A DNA stretch of 64,000 nt from Acidobacteriota bacterium (lineage in GTDB: Bacteria; Acidobacteriota; Thermoanaerobaculia; Multivoradales; Multivoraceae): the NCBI GenBank assembly GCA_028875725.1, contig JAPPCR010000019.1, positions 72,483 to 136,482 on the forward strand. The letters are read 5' to 3'. The translations under genes were made by a program, and so were the position numbers. The notes under the pieces were generated by a model. The model was not told the DNA's origin and ran no database searches. It saw nothing but the letters and a program-made list of their open reading frames with translations. Positions 34,039 to 43,292 of the stretch are shown in pieces; position 1 is the stretch's first letter; the number at the start of each line of letters is the position of its first letter.

Positions 34039-35024
34039 AAGCGAAAGCCGCTCCCGATCGCCTGGCGGTACGCGTCCAGGGTGCGGCGGCGGCCGGCGAA
34101 GGCGCAGACCAGCATGAGCAGGGTGGAGCGGGGCAGGTGGAAGTTCGTGATCAACCGGTCGACGACGCGGAACTCGTAGCCCGGACGGATGTAGAGCCCG
34201 GTCCGGCCGGCGCCGGCGGCGACCAGTCCGTCCGTTGACGCCGCGGTCTCGAGCGATCGGACGACGGTCGTTCCCACCGCCACCACCCGGCGCCCGCTTC
34301 GGCGTGCGGCGGCGACCGCTTCGGCGGTGGCCTCCGGGATCTCGAAGCGCTCGGACTCCATCACGTGCGCCTCCGGGTTCTCCGTCTTGACCGGTCGGAA
34401 GGTGCCCGGGCCTACGTGCAGCGTGAGGCTCGCCCGCCGGACTCCGCGGCGTTCGAGCGCTCCCAGGAGCGCCGGGGTGAAGTGGAGGCCGGCGGTTGGC
34501 GCCGCGACAGCGCCCGGCCGCGCGGCGTAGATCGTCTGGTAGCGCTCCCGGTCCCGCGGCTCGACCGGCCGGTCGATGTACGGGGGCAGGGGTGTCTCGC
34601 CGATCTCCGCAAGGAGCGGCTCGATCGGCTGTTCGAATGTCAGCCGGAAACGTCCGTCCGCGCGTTCGTCGACCGTGGCCGACGGGCCGCCCTCGATCGC
34701 CAGAGGCGCCCCCGGGGGCAAGCGGCGGCCGGGGCGGAGCAGGCACCACCAGGAGGCTGGCCCTTCCCGCTCCACCAGCAGGATCTCCACCCGGCCGCCG
34801 GTCGGCCGGCGGGCCCGCAGCCGGGCCGGGATGACCCGGGTGTCGTTGACGACGAGCAGGTCGCCGGGATCGAGCAGCTTCGGCAGGTCGGCGAAGCGCC
34901 GTTTCCCGGTGGTCCGGCCGAGCACCAGCAGTCGGCTCTCGCCGCGTTCTCCGGGGTACCCGGCGATCGCTTCCGGCGGCAGGTCGTAGTCGAAGTCCGA
35001 GGTCCGGAGCTTGCCGCCGGTCAT
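33996..35024 (-). CDS. queA: S-adenosylmethionine:tRNA ribosyltransferase-isomerase
   Basis: 342 residues from ATG 35024, overlapping the upstream permease stop by ATGA. Forms epoxyqueuosine in tRNA by transferring the ribosyl part of SAM. Motifs: FDYDLPPEAIAGYP, LVVNDTRVIPARLRA, YQTIYAARPGAVAAPTAGLHF, LHVGPGTFRPV, GTTVVRSLETA and LITNFHLPRSTLLML. Only queA of the queuosine pathway is seen here. It is co-oriented and coupled with an oligopeptide ABC importer, an unusual pairing. Confidence 0.96.
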   Translation of the reverse strand: MTGGKLRTSDFDYDLPPEAIAGYPGERGESRLLVLGRTTGKRRFADLPKLLDPGDLLVVNDTRVIPARLRARRPTGGRVEILLVEREGPASWWCLLRPGRRLPPGAPLAIEGGPSATVDERADGRFRLTFEQPIEPLLAEIGETPLPPYIDRPVEPRDRERYQTIYAARPGAVAAPTAGLHFTPALLGALERRGVRRASLTLHVGPGTFRPVKTENPEAHVMESERFEIPEATAEAVAAARRSGRRVVAVGTTVVRSLETAASTDGLVAAGAGRTGLYIRPGYEFRVVDRLITNFHLPRSTLLMLVCAFAGRRRTLDAYRQAIGSGFRFYSYGDAMLVDRMR

Positions 35025-36061
35025 GCCTGACCTAGCCACGTACGGATCGCCCACGGTGAGCGCCGGCGAGTCCCGTGGCCGCCGGTCCCCAGGCCGGCGA
35101 GGCGGTCGCTCAGGCCGTCGGCGAGCAGGCTCGAGCCCAGCACGGCGGCCACGACCATCAGGCCGGGAAACGCGGCGATCCACCATGCCGTGGCCAGGTG
35201 ACCCTGGCCGTCGGCGATCATCGAACCCCAGCTTGGCTGCGGCGGCTGTACGCCGAGTCCCAGGAAGGAGAGCGCCGATTCGACCAGGATGCAGGCCCCC
35301 ACCCTGAGGCTTGCGTCGACCAGCAGGGGCGTCGTCGCGTTCGGCAGCAGATGGCGGATGAGCACACCGGCCGGTGAACGCCCGGCGGCCGCGGCGGCGA
35401 GCGCGAACCGTTCCTGCTTGAGCCGCAACAGTTCGGCCCGGACCAGGCGCGCGAGACCCATCCAGCCGGTGCCGCCGATCAGCAGCACGAGGAGCGTCGT
35501 GTCGGGCCGGTAGAGCGCCGCCAGCAGGAGCACCAGGGCCAGGTGGGGGAAGCAGAGCAGGCCGTCCACCGTGCGCATCAGCGTCTGGTCGACGAAGCGG
35601 CCGCCGATCGCGGCGCAGGAGCCGACGAGGGTGCCGGCGGTCAGCGCGAGGCACGCGGCCAGCAAACCGATGGTCAACGACACGCGCGAGCCGTGCAGCA
35701 GACGCGAAAGGACGTCGCGCCCCAGCGCGTCGCTGCCCAGCCAGTTCCTCCGCCGCTCGGCGATGCCCTCCTCGCGGTAGTTGGTTACGGAACCGAGCGG
35801 GAGGCGAAGCGAACCCGAGCGCCGGTCGAGGACCAGGTCGTTGCCGTCGACCGTCACCCGTTCCGCCAGCAGCGGCTCGCTGTCGAGCGTGCGCACGACG
35901 AGAAGGGAGGACAGCGGCGGCCGTCGGCTCGATTCGGAGGCGTCGAGCTGCTCCGCGGGGTCGTGCGGCGCGAGCAGGGGGGCGGTTGCCGCGAGCAGGG
36001 CCAGAGAGACGAGGACTCCGGCTCCGGTCCGGGCCGTCGCCGGCAGGGTAGACCGCCTCAT
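35021..36061 (-). CDS. Oligopeptide ABC transporter permease, DppC/OppC type
   Basis: 346 residues. The N-terminal membrane segment (GVLVSLALLAATAPLLAPHDP) is followed by a roughly 80-residue insert, then the BPD_transp_1 core: HWLGSDALGRDVLS-like NWLGSDALGRDVLSRLLHGS, and the EAA loop AAAAAGRSPAGVLIRHLLPN that contacts the ATPase. GVQPPQPSWGSMI near the C-terminus is typical of DppC. Start ATG 36061 overlaps the upstream permease stop (ATGA). Confidence 0.92.
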   Translation of the reverse strand: MRRSTLPATARTGAGVLVSLALLAATAPLLAPHDPAEQLDASESSRRPPLSSLLVVRTLDSEPLLAERVTVDGNDLVLDRRSGSLRLPLGSVTNYREEGIAERRRNWLGSDALGRDVLSRLLHGSRVSLTIGLLAACLALTAGTLVGSCAAIGGRFVDQTLMRTVDGLLCFPHLALVLLLAALYRPDTTLLVLLIGGTGWMGLARLVRAELLRLKQERFALAAAAAGRSPAGVLIRHLLPNATTPLLVDASLRVGACILVESALSFLGLGVQPPQPSWGSMIADGQGHLATAWWIAAFPGLMVVAAVLGSSLLADGLSDRLAGLGTGGHGTRRRSPWAIRTWLGQA

Positions 36062-37023
36062 TCCACCCGGATCCTCGGGTCCAGGCGGGTGAGGAGTAGG
36101 TCCGCGAGAAGCGACGCGGCGATGACCAGGACGGCGCCGTATGCGGTGGCCGCGAGGACCACGGGAATGTCACCCGACTGGATCGCCAGGAGTGTCGCGG
36201 TGCCGAGGCCGGGCCAGGCGAAGACGACTTCGGCCACCACGGCGCCGGAAAGCAGGAGCGGAGCCGATACAGAGGCGAGCTGAAGCAGGCGCGGAGCGGC
36301 GTGGGCCAGGCCGTGAACGAGCAGGATCCGTGTCTCGGACAGGCCGCGGGCCCGGGCCGCGCGACCGGCCTCGGTGGCCTGGAACTCGATCAGCGAACTC
36401 CGGGTGTAGCGGGCGATGTCGCCGGCCATCGACAGGCCGAGGACCAGGGCCGGAAGCCACAGGTGCGCCAGCACGTCGAGAGCGGCGGCTACCGGCCCGA
36501 GTTCGAAGGCGGCGGCGGAGGTCATGCCGCCGGCCGGCGCCAGACCCAGGCCCACCGCCAGCACGAGGATCGCCATCAGGCCGACCCAGAACGTGGGCAG
36601 GGCGTAAACGACCAGGCTCGCGACGCGCACGCTCAGGTCGAGACGCGAGTTCGGTCGGGAAGCCGCGATCAGGCCGAGGCCGATGCCGAGCAGGTACTGG
36701 GCGACCAGGGCCGCGCCGGCCAGCAGGAGGGTGGGCGGCAGGGCATCGAACAGAAGTTCCGCCACGGGCTGACCGGTTCGGTAGGACTGCCCCCAGTCCC
36801 AGTGCAGGACGACCGCTCCCAGCCAACGGAGATACTGCGCGGGAAGGGGCTGGTCGAGCCCGTAGAGCGCCCGCAACCGCTCCGCCTGCTCTGGCGGAAT
36901 CCGTGGGTCGGAGGGCGCCATCGGATCGCCGGGAGCCAGCGCCACGACGGCGAAGGCCAGAGTCAGGACGATCAGGAAGAGCACCGCCGCGGCCAGCAGG
37001 CGGCGCAGGACGAAGCGGATCAC
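36058..37023 (-). CDS. Oligopeptide ABC transporter permease, DppB/OppB type
   Basis: 321 residues with six predicted membrane helices. N-terminus IRFVLRRLLAAAVLFLIVLT, then LAPGDPM, LDQPLPAQYLRWLG and DWGQSYRTGQPV, all typical of DppB. The EAA loop is RAARARGLSETRILLVHGL. It pairs with the DppC-type permease downstream and with the binding protein 16 bp upstream. No ATPase gene is present in the cluster. Confidence 0.92.
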   Translation of the reverse strand: MIRFVLRRLLAAAVLFLIVLTLAFAVVALAPGDPMAPSDPRIPPEQAERLRALYGLDQPLPAQYLRWLGAVVLHWDWGQSYRTGQPVAELLFDALPPTLLLAGAALVAQYLLGIGLGLIAASRPNSRLDLSVRVASLVVYALPTFWVGLMAILVLAVGLGLAPAGGMTSAAAFELGPVAAALDVLAHLWLPALVLGLSMAGDIARYTRSSLIEFQATEAGRAARARGLSETRILLVHGLAHAAPRLLQLASVSAPLLLSGAVVAEVVFAWPGLGTATLLAIQSGDIPVVLAATAYGAVLVIAASLLADLLLTRLDPRIRVE

Positions 37024-37039
37024 CAGCGTGGTCGCAGGT

Positions 37040-38641
37040 TCAACGCCACGCCCATTCCAGGAGGTTTGCGAGCGGGCTCAGCGCGTTCGGCTCCACCGCT
37101 TCGAGTTCCTCGTTGAAGGCCGCCAGAGTCAACGGTTCCCACAGCACCAGCATCGGTTGATCCTCGTGCAGGATGCGCTGCAGTCGGTGGAGGTCTTCCA
37201 GGCCCGCCGAGGGGTCGAGGCGGGTGGCGAAGCTGTCGAGCAGGAGATCTACTTCGGGCTGGGCATACGCGGCGTAGTTGTCGCCGCCGGGGATCGACTG
37301 GCTGTGGAAGGCGTAGCGGAGGTCGAGACTCGTGTCGATCGCGAAGGCGGAGGCCGCGGCGTCGAAGTCCTTGTCGCGCATCCGCTGAATCAGGGCACCT
37401 GGTTCGACGCGGCGGGGCTGGGCGTCGATGCCGACCGCGCGGAGGTCGGCCTGAATCATCTGCATCGCGTCCCAACGGGCGGGGGCGCCGGCGAAGGTCG
37501 CCAGCTCGAACCGGAACGGTACGCCGTCGCGCTCGAGGATGCCGTCTCCGTCGCCATCGGTCCAGCCAGCGGCGGCCAACCCGTCCCGGGCGGCGGGCGG
37601 GTCGTAGCGCCAGGGTTCAAGCCCGGCGTTGTGCGCCCAGACGCTCGAGATGATGGGGCTGGTACCGACTTCGGCGTAGCCATGCCAGAGGGTGTCCACC
37701 ATCGCCTGGCGGTCGATCGCCATGGCCAGGGCTCGACGGGTCTCCGCGTCCTGGAACCAGGGCCTTCGGGTGTTCCATGACACGAAGGTGAATTGACGGT
37801 TGGAGTAGGCGATCAGGCGGAGGCCGGGCTGGTTCGCGATCCGCTGCGCGTCGGTTGCTCCGAGCCCGGTGGCGACGTCGACTTCGCCCGCAAGGAGCAG
37901 GTTGGTGAGCGCGGCGCCATCGCTGGCCGTACGCAGGACGACGCGTTCGACCCGCGGGAAACCGTCTTCGAAGTAGTCGGGGTTCCGGCCCAGCACGAGT
38001 TCCTGGCCGGGCGTCCGGTTCTCCAGCAGGAAGGGGCCGCTGGTGACCAGGTTCTCGAAGAACCAGCCGGGGTCGCTGCGCCACTCGGCGAAGGGCCGCT
38101 GCTCCCAGGCGTGCTTCGGGAGGATGAGTCCGGTCGAGACGTCGGCCAGCACGGTGGGCAGGGCGGCGTCGAGGTGGAAGCGCACCGTTCCGGCGTCGAT
38201 CACCTCGACGTCGGCGATCGACTCCTTGGAGAACGAGTAGTCCCAGGCGACGTTCGCGTCGGTCTGAGCGAGCCAGCTAAACCGGACATCCTCGGCCGTC
38301 ACCGGTTCGCCGTCGCTCCATAGCGCGTCCTGACGCAACCGCACGGTGAGTTGCAGGCGATCCTCGGAGAACTCCCAGTCGGCCGCCAGAGCGGGCGCCC
38401 AGGTCGGCGGACCGTCGCGGAAGTCCGGTCGTTCCGCCATCAGCGGCAGGAAGAACTGGTTGCCGATCGCGCTGTACGTGAGTGTCGCGGGTCCGATCAA
38501 CTCGTTCGGCGTCGGATACTCGAAGCGCATGCCGACGGTGAGGCGCGTCGTGTCCCGCGGGATGTCGGAAGCGCAGCTCCAACCGAGCATGGCAGCCAGT
38601 CCGGCCGCCGCCAGGAGCCGCATCGCAACCACGGGAATCAT
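37040..38641 (-). CDS. Extracellular solute-binding protein, family 5 (oligopeptide type)
   Basis: 533 residues. The N-terminus LLAAAGLAAMLGWSC looks like a lipoprotein signal with an imperfect lipobox and Cys at about residue 24. The SBP_bac_5 core is clear: AADWEFSEDRLQLTVRLRQDALWSDGEPVTAEDVRFSW (in two adjoining pieces), TSGPFLLENRTPGQELVLGRNPDYF, RRALAMAIDRQAMVD. It delivers peptides or similar ligands to the downstream permeases. It begins 32 bp from the divergent histidine kinase. Confidence 0.92.
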   Translation of the reverse strand: MIPVVAMRLLAAAGLAAMLGWSCASDIPRDTTRLTVGMRFEYPTPNELIGPATLTYSAIGNQFFLPLMAERPDFRDGPPTWAPALAADWEFSEDRLQLTVRLRQDALWSDGEPVTAEDVRFSWLAQTDANVAWDYSFSKESIADVEVIDAGTVRFHLDAALPTVLADVSTGLILPKHAWEQRPFAEWRSDPGWFFENLVTSGPFLLENRTPGQELVLGRNPDYFEDGFPRVERVVLRTASDGAALTNLLLAGEVDVATGLGATDAQRIANQPGLRLIAYSNRQFTFVSWNTRRPWFQDAETRRALAMAIDRQAMVDTLWHGYAEVGTSPIISSVWAHNAGLEPWRYDPPAARDGLAAAGWTDGDGDGILERDGVPFRFELATFAGAPARWDAMQMIQADLRAVGIDAQPRRVEPGALIQRMRDKDFDAAASAFAIDTSLDLRYAFHSQSIPGGDNYAAYAQPEVDLLLDSFATRLDPSAGLEDLHRLQRILHEDQPMLVLWEPLTLAAFNEELEAVEPNALSPLANLLEWAWR

Positions 38642-38673
38642 CGTACACCGCGGCTGTCTTGTACCGTTCGAGC

Positions 38674-40056
38674 GTGTGGGACTGGATCGGCAGGGACGGA
38701 GGTCAACGGCGCCGGCGCGCCTGGGCGGCGGTCCTCGGCGCCTTCGTTCTCGCCGACCTCGCCCTGTTCGGCTGGCTGATCTTCCGGTCGCTGTCCGAGC
38801 GGGAGCTGAACCGGATCGTGATCGAGGCCCGGACGGAGGCGGAGGACCTCGCCGAGCGCATCGCGGGCCGGGTGGAGAGCACCGGTCGCGACCTGTACAC
38901 GGCGATGGCGACCGAATCGGAGACGCGCAGCTACATCGATTCCGTGCTGGTGCAGCGCGACATCGTCGAGACCGTCGAGGTCTTCGACAGCGAGGGTCAC
39001 CTGGTGTTCCGCAATCGCCGGGACGAAACCCGCACCGACGTCGGAAGCCCGCCGAACCTGGAGTCGCCGTCGCTGGTCGCGGAGACGGTGACCAACCAGG
39101 TGCCCTACGAGATCGTGACGGTACCGGTCGGCACGGTAGGCACCTTCCAGATCGGGATCTCGCGCAGCGAGCTGCAGCAGAGGCTCGTGACCCTGCGCCG
39201 TGAGTTGCTGCGCCAGACCGCGATCGTCGCGGTGTTGACCGTCGCGCTGTTCGTGGCCGGCTACCTGCTCTACAGCCGCCTTTCGAGGCGGACCGCCCTG
39301 GCCGAGCGTCAGGCGCAGGAGGCGGAACAGATGGCCTACGTCGGCACCCTCGCCTCCGGCCTCGCGCACGAGATCCGAAGTCCCCTGAACTCGTTGAACC
39401 TGAACATGCAGATGCTCCAGGAAGAGATGCAGGCGGGTTCCTCGGAGCGTCTGGTCGCGATCACGCGTTCAGAAGTCGGTCGCCTGGAGCGCCTGGTGTC
39501 CGACTTCCTGAGCTATGCGCGTCCGGACGAACTGAAGCTCGAGCAGACGACCGCGTCCGAACTCCTGGGCCACGGCGCCGAGGTGGTGGCCGGCAAGCTC
39601 CGGTCCGCCGGCATACCCGTCGAGATCGACGATCGCAGCGGTGGCGTCCCCCTCCAGGTCGACCGCGAGCAGATGAACCAATTGCTGCTGAACCTGATCG
39701 ACAATGCGGTGGCGGCGATGAGCGACTGCGATCGTCCCGTTCTCCGCCTCGAGGCGGAAGTCCGGCCGGGATCGGTCGTGCTGGCGGTCGGCGACAACGG
39801 GCCGGGAGTCGACCCCGCAGACCGCGAGAGGGTGTTCGACCTGTTCCACTCGGGGCGTCGCGGCGGCACCGGCCTGGGTCTGGCGATCGTCCGCCGCATT
39901 GCCGCCACTCACGGCGGGGAGGCGCGGGTTCGGCAGGGCGGGAGCGAGGGCGCGACTTTCGAGGTCGAGTTGCCGCTGTCGCCGGGTCCGTCGCGGCCGC
40001 CGAGGGCGGCGAGGCGGCGTGCGGAACGCGAGGTGTCGGGTCCCACCGACCATTGA
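38674..40056 (+). CDS. Orphan membrane sensor histidine kinase
   Basis: About 460 residues from GTG 38674; TTG 38659 is an alternative and neither has a clear ribosome site. Membrane helix at about 20-42, extracytoplasmic domain about 43-175 (VETVEVFDSEGHLVFRNR, a Cache/PAS-like strand pattern), second helix at about 185-205, then HisKA with H in GLAHEIRSPLNSLNLN and HATPase_c (NLIDNAVAAM, DNGPGVD, GRRGGTGLGLAIV). No response regulator is adjacent. It is divergent from the peptide-binding protein, so it may sense a related ligand; this is only an inference from position. Confidence 0.88.
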   Translation: MWDWIGRDGGQRRRRAWAAVLGAFVLADLALFGWLIFRSLSERELNRIVIEARTEAEDLAERIAGRVESTGRDLYTAMATESETRSYIDSVLVQRDIVETVEVFDSEGHLVFRNRRDETRTDVGSPPNLESPSLVAETVTNQVPYEIVTVPVGTVGTFQIGISRSELQQRLVTLRRELLRQTAIVAVLTVALFVAGYLLYSRLSRRTALAERQAQEAEQMAYVGTLASGLAHEIRSPLNSLNLNMQMLQEEMQAGSSERLVAITRSEVGRLERLVSDFLSYARPDELKLEQTTASELLGHGAEVVAGKLRSAGIPVEIDDRSGGVPLQVDREQMNQLLLNLIDNAVAAMSDCDRPVLRLEAEVRPGSVVLAVGDNGPGVDPADRERVFDLFHSGRRGGTGLGLAIVRRIAATHGGEARVRQGGSEGATFEVELPLSPGPSRPPRAARRRAEREVSGPTDH

Positions 40057-40081
40057 TGTTTCGTTGGGCGGGTGCTACTGT
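40053..40081 (+). promoter_or_regulatory. Possible vegetative promoter for the rplU operon
   Basis: TTGATG and TACTGT are separated by 17 bp, overlapping the kinase stop codon. The predicted leader to rplU is about 80 nt and contains complementary GCCGCC and GGCGGC blocks (about 40084-40110) that could fold. The match to consensus is moderate. Confidence 0.35.
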
Positions 40082-40167
40082 CGGCCGCCGAAATGCCGCT
40101 GTGGCGGCGTAGCGCGGATGACGATACTCGGTGCGCTGAACGATCGGCGCGCCGCTGAGAGAGAACG

Positions 40168-40497
40168 ATGTACGCAGTGATAGAGACCGGCGGCAAGCAG
40201 GTCCGGGTCGAGGAAGGCGATGTTGTCGACCTGGAACGCCTCGGCGGCGCCGAGGCCGGTTCGGAGGTGGTCTTCGACCGGGTGCTGATGATCGGCGGCG
40301 GCAAGGGCGAAACCGAAATCGGTGAGCCCGTCGTCGAGGGTGCCAGGGTGCGGGCGCAGCTCGTGAGCGACCTGCGCGGCCCGAAGATCGTCGTGTTCAA
40401 GTTCAAGCGCCGGAAGGGCTACCGGCGGCGCCGCGGGCACCGCCAGGAGTTGCAGCGCTTCCGGATAGAAGCGATCGAACGATCCGGCGGGGCATAG
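40168..40497 (+). CDS. rplU: 50S ribosomal protein L21
   Basis: 109 residues. The N-terminus [18 protein letters not shown] and the [21 protein letters not shown] region are the L21 signature. It is the first gene of the conserved rplU-rpmA-obgE cluster. A 110-bp gap upstream probably carries the promoter and leader. Confidence 0.98.
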   Translation: MYAVIETGGKQVRVEEGDVVDLERLGGAEAGSEVVFDRVLMIGGGKGETEIGEPVVEGARVRAQLVSDLRGPKIVVFKFKRRKGYRRRRGHRQELQRFRIEAIERSGGA

Positions 40498-40528
40498 CCG
40501 CTCGCCGGAGCAACGGAGGTCGAAAGAG

Positions 40529-40786
40529 ATGGCGCACAAGAAGGGCCAGGGTTCGAGCCGCAACGGCCGCGATTCCAACCCCAAGAACCTGGGCGTGAAG
40601 CGTTACGCGGGCGAGAGCGTGACCGGCGGCACGATCATCGTGCGCCAGCGGGGCACCCGTTTCTTTCCCGGCGAGAACGTGGGACGCGGCGGCGACGACA
40701 CCCTCTTCGCACGGGCGGACGGCGTGGTCGAGTTCCGCAACCGCGGCCGGCGCGGCACGGTGGTCAACGTCCATCCGGCCGGGTAG
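40529..40786 (+). CDS. rpmA: 50S ribosomal protein L27
   Basis: 85 residues. [19 protein letters not shown] is the L27 N-terminus with no cleavable extension, and the rest ([19 protein letters not shown]) is canonical. The ribosome site GGAGG-like sequence ACGGAGGTCG lies just upstream. Confidence 0.98.
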   Translation: MAHKKGQGSSRNGRDSNPKNLGVKRYAGESVTGGTIIVRQRGTRFFPGENVGRGGDDTLFARADGVVEFRNRGRRGTVVNVHPAG

Positions 40787-40810
40787 TAGTGGCGCCGCGG
40801 GGAGCGGCTC

Positions 40811-41872
40811 ATGCACTTCATCGACGAGGCCGTCATCGATGTCCTCGCGGGTTCCGGCGGAGACGGCTGTCTGGCCTTCCGGCGCGAGAAGTTCGTGCCG
40901 CAGGGCGGCCCGTCCGGCGGCGACGGCGGCAGCGGCGGCGATGTCGTTCTGGTCGGCTCGTCCGGGCTCGGCACCCTCTACCGTCTCAGCTTTCCGGCCG
41001 CGTACCACGCCGAGCGGGGAAGGCACGGTGAGGGGTCGAACAAGACCGGTCGGAGCGGCAGCGATCTCGTCATTCCGGTGCCGCTCGGAACCGAGGTCCA
41101 TGACGCTGCCACCGGCGAGCCCCTGGGCGAGGTCCTGACCGAGTCCGACCAGCTCGTCGTCGCGCGCGGCGGCGCCGGTGGGCGCGGCAACGCCCGCTTC
41201 AAGAGCGCGCGCCAGCGAGCGCCGAGGCGCGTGGAAACGGGAAGACCGGGCGAGCAGCGCCGCCTGCGCCTGGAACTGAAGCTGCTCGCCGACATTGGCG
41301 TCGTCGGCCTGCCGAACGCGGGCAAGTCGACCCTCATCAGCAGGCTCACTGCCGCGAAACCGAAGATCGCCGACTATCCCTTCACGACGCTCGTGCCCCA
41401 GCTTGGCGTGGTTGGGCCGCCGGCGATTCCGGTCGAGGCGGAACCCTTCGTGATCGCCGATCTGCCGGGACTGATCGCCGGCGCCGCCCAGGGCGCCGGC
41501 CTCGGAACCCGCTTTCTGCGCCACGTGGAACGCTGCCGTGTCCTCCTGCACCTGGTCGACCTCGGGCCGCAGCCCGAGGAGGGAGCGGGTGCGGTCCAGG
41601 CGGCCTTCGACACGATCTCCGCCGAGCTTGGCGCCTTCAACGAGGATCTCCTTCGCCGGCCCCGGATCCTCTGCGGTTCGAAGCTCGACATCGCGGAACC
41701 GGACCGGCGACGCGACCTGGCCGCCCTGGCGCGAAGGGAGGGAGTACGGTCTCTCGAGATCTCGGCCGTCGCGGGTACCGGGCTTGACCGCCTGGTGCGC
41801 GAACTGCGCCTCCTCCTGGATGTGGCCGACTCCGCCGGCGACGAGGCTTCCGCGGGAGTTACCTCGCCATGA
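40811..41872 (+). CDS. obgE: GTPase Obg/CgtA
   Basis: 353 residues. The Obg domain is glycine-rich (GSGGDGCLAF, GGDGGSGGDV), and the G domain has G1 GLPNAGKSTLI, G2 FTTLVPQLG, G3 DLPGLIAG, a G4 region GSKLD (Ser for Asn) and G5 SAVAGTG. It has a role in late 50S assembly and stringent-response coupling. The stop overlaps the nadD start (ATGA). Confidence 0.97.
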   Translation: MHFIDEAVIDVLAGSGGDGCLAFRREKFVPQGGPSGGDGGSGGDVVLVGSSGLGTLYRLSFPAAYHAERGRHGEGSNKTGRSGSDLVIPVPLGTEVHDAATGEPLGEVLTESDQLVVARGGAGGRGNARFKSARQRAPRRVETGRPGEQRRLRLELKLLADIGVVGLPNAGKSTLISRLTAAKPKIADYPFTTLVPQLGVVGPPAIPVEAEPFVIADLPGLIAGAAQGAGLGTRFLRHVERCRVLLHLVDLGPQPEEGAGAVQAAFDTISAELGAFNEDLLRRPRILCGSKLDIAEPDRRRDLAALARREGVRSLEISAVAGTGLDRLVRELRLLLDVADSAGDEASAGVTSP

Positions 41873-42462
41873 GGATGGGCCTGTTTGGTGGCAGTTTCGA
41901 CCCGATCCACAACGGGCACGTTCTGCCGGTGCTCGCCGCGCGGGAACTCCTGGACCTGGACGTCGTCCACTACCTGCCGACCGCCTGTCCTCCGCACAAG
42001 CCCCGAGGGACGAGGGCGCCTGCGCTCGTGCGGAACACGATGGTCGAACTGGCGCTCCTGCCCTACCCCGAGCTCGTCGTCTCGGACGCGGAACTCGATT
42101 TTGGCCGGACCGCGTACACGGTGGACACGGTGGAGCGCTACGTGGTCGAGAACCCGGAGGCCGACCTGCACCTGCTGCTCGGCGTCGACAGCTTCAACGA
42201 CCTCATGGCCTGGCGGCGATTTGAAGACCTGATCGGCGCCGTCAGGCTGGTCGTTCTGGCACGGCCGGGCGAACGGGGCCTGGATCCGGCGGTGCGCGCG
42301 GCGGTCGAGGGCGCGCGCGGCTTCGATCTGGTCCGGCATCGCTCGGTCGATGTCTCGTCCAGCTCGATCCGCCGCCGGCTTTCCCGGGGCGAGGAGGTGG
42401 ATGCCGGCTTGATGCCCGCCGCCGTGCTGCGGTACTGTCGCAAGTACGGGTTGTACCGTTGA
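41869..42462 (+). CDS. nadD: Nicotinate-nucleotide adenylyltransferase
   Basis: 197 residues. Adenylates nicotinate mononucleotide in NAD synthesis. The nucleotidyltransferase motif GGSFDPIHNGH is at the N-terminus and the C-terminal ISSTxIR equivalent reads VSSSSIRRRL. It overlaps obgE and rsfS at either end (ATGA and TTGA), a classical cluster order. Confidence 0.97.
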   Translation: MRMGLFGGSFDPIHNGHVLPVLAARELLDLDVVHYLPTACPPHKPRGTRAPALVRNTMVELALLPYPELVVSDAELDFGRTAYTVDTVERYVVENPEADLHLLLGVDSFNDLMAWRRFEDLIGAVRLVVLARPGERGLDPAVRAAVEGARGFDLVRHRSVDVSSSSIRRRLSRGEEVDAGLMPAAVLRYCRKYGLYR

Positions 42463-42911
42463 CGCAAGCGCAGACGCTCCAGGCCCGGTTGGGCGCCATC
42501 TCTCCCAGTCCCGAGGGGACCCCTGACTCCGAGGAGCGTGTGCGCGCCGTCGCTGCCGCGGCGATCGACCGGAAGGCGCAGGACCTTCGGGTTCTGGAAC
42601 TCACCGACGTCAGCGACTTCACGGACTACTTCGTTATCTGCAACGGCGCCAACGCGCGCCAGGTGAGCGCGATCGCGGAGGCCGTGGAGCGGCGGCTGCG
42701 GTCCTGCGGCGCCCGTCCCCTGCACCTGGAGGGATCGGGGCGCGGTCAGTGGGTGCTGCTCGACTACGGCGACGTGGTCGTCCATGTGTTCGACCCGGAA
42801 AGGCGGGAGCTCTACCGGCTCGAGCGCCTGTGGTCCGACGCCCCGGACCGGACAGCGGAGCTGGCGTCGGACGGAGGACCGGTCTCGCATGGCGTCCCTG
42901 CTGCGACTTGA
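42459..42911 (+). CDS. rsfS: Ribosomal silencing factor RsfS
   Basis: 150 residues from TTG 42459 (overlapping the nadD stop). Binds L14 and blocks subunit joining under starvation. Core motifs: DLRVLELTDVSDFTDYFVIC, NARQVSAIAEAVE, LEGSGRGQWVLLDYGDVVVH and FDPERRELYRLERLW. The N-terminus is about 30 residues longer than usual. Its 3' end overlaps thiS by 23 bp. Confidence 0.95.
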   Translation: MTQAQTLQARLGAISPSPEGTPDSEERVRAVAAAAIDRKAQDLRVLELTDVSDFTDYFVICNGANARQVSAIAEAVERRLRSCGARPLHLEGSGRGQWVLLDYGDVVVHVFDPERRELYRLERLWSDAPDRTAELASDGGPVSHGVPAAT

Positions 42912-43110
42912 GGTCAACGGTCTGGAGCGGGAACTGGCCGTGCCCGGGGCCGACGCCAGCGTGCTCGACCTGCTGGCGAGCCTCGATCAGCATCCGAAGA
43001 CCGTGGCTGTCGAGGTGAACCGCGAACTCGTGCCGCGTGCACGGTTCGGCGACATCAGCCTCCAGGACGGCGATCGGGTGGAGATCGTCCGTTTCGTCCA
43101 GGGCGGTTGA
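42889..43110 (+). CDS. thiS: Sulfur carrier protein ThiS
   Basis: 73 residues from ATG 42889, with GGAGG 11 bp upstream inside rsfS. The beta-grasp fold ends in the obligatory Gly-Gly (IVRFVQGG), where adenylation and thiocarboxylation take place. It supplies sulfur to the thiamin thiazole. Other thi genes are not in the window, so it is separated from thiG/thiF. Confidence 0.9.
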   Translation: MASLLRLEVNGLERELAVPGADASVLDLLASLDQHPKTVAVEVNRELVPRARFGDISLQDGDRVEIVRFVQGG

Positions 43111-43181
43111 GTGGCTGATCGGGTATAGTCGCCCGTCGCTGCCGGCCGCCCGAGCGGCTCACCAGAGGCGGCGCGGAGGCT

Positions 43182-43257
43182 GGGCCGCTAGCTCAATTGG
43201 CAGAGCAACAGACTCTTAATCTGTGGGTTCTAGGTTCGATTCCTAGGCGGCTCACCA
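43182..43257 (+). tRNA. tRNA-Lys (CTT)
   Basis: 76 nt with encoded CCA. The acceptor GGGCCGC pairs with GCGGCTC, the anticodon stem-loop is ACAGA-CTCTTAA-TCTGT with anticodon CTT, and the T arm is CTAGG-TTCGATT-CCTAG. It reads AAG codons. Confidence 0.96.
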
Positions 43258-43292
43258 CGCTTCGCCCGCGGTGGCTTTCGCGGCACGATCGG

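Noticed and set aside
43107..43129. Vegetative promoter for tRNA-Lys (TTGAGT and TATAGT)
   Set aside because: TATAGT is a good -10, but TTGAGT is only 11 bp away, too short; no -35 at 16-18 bp.
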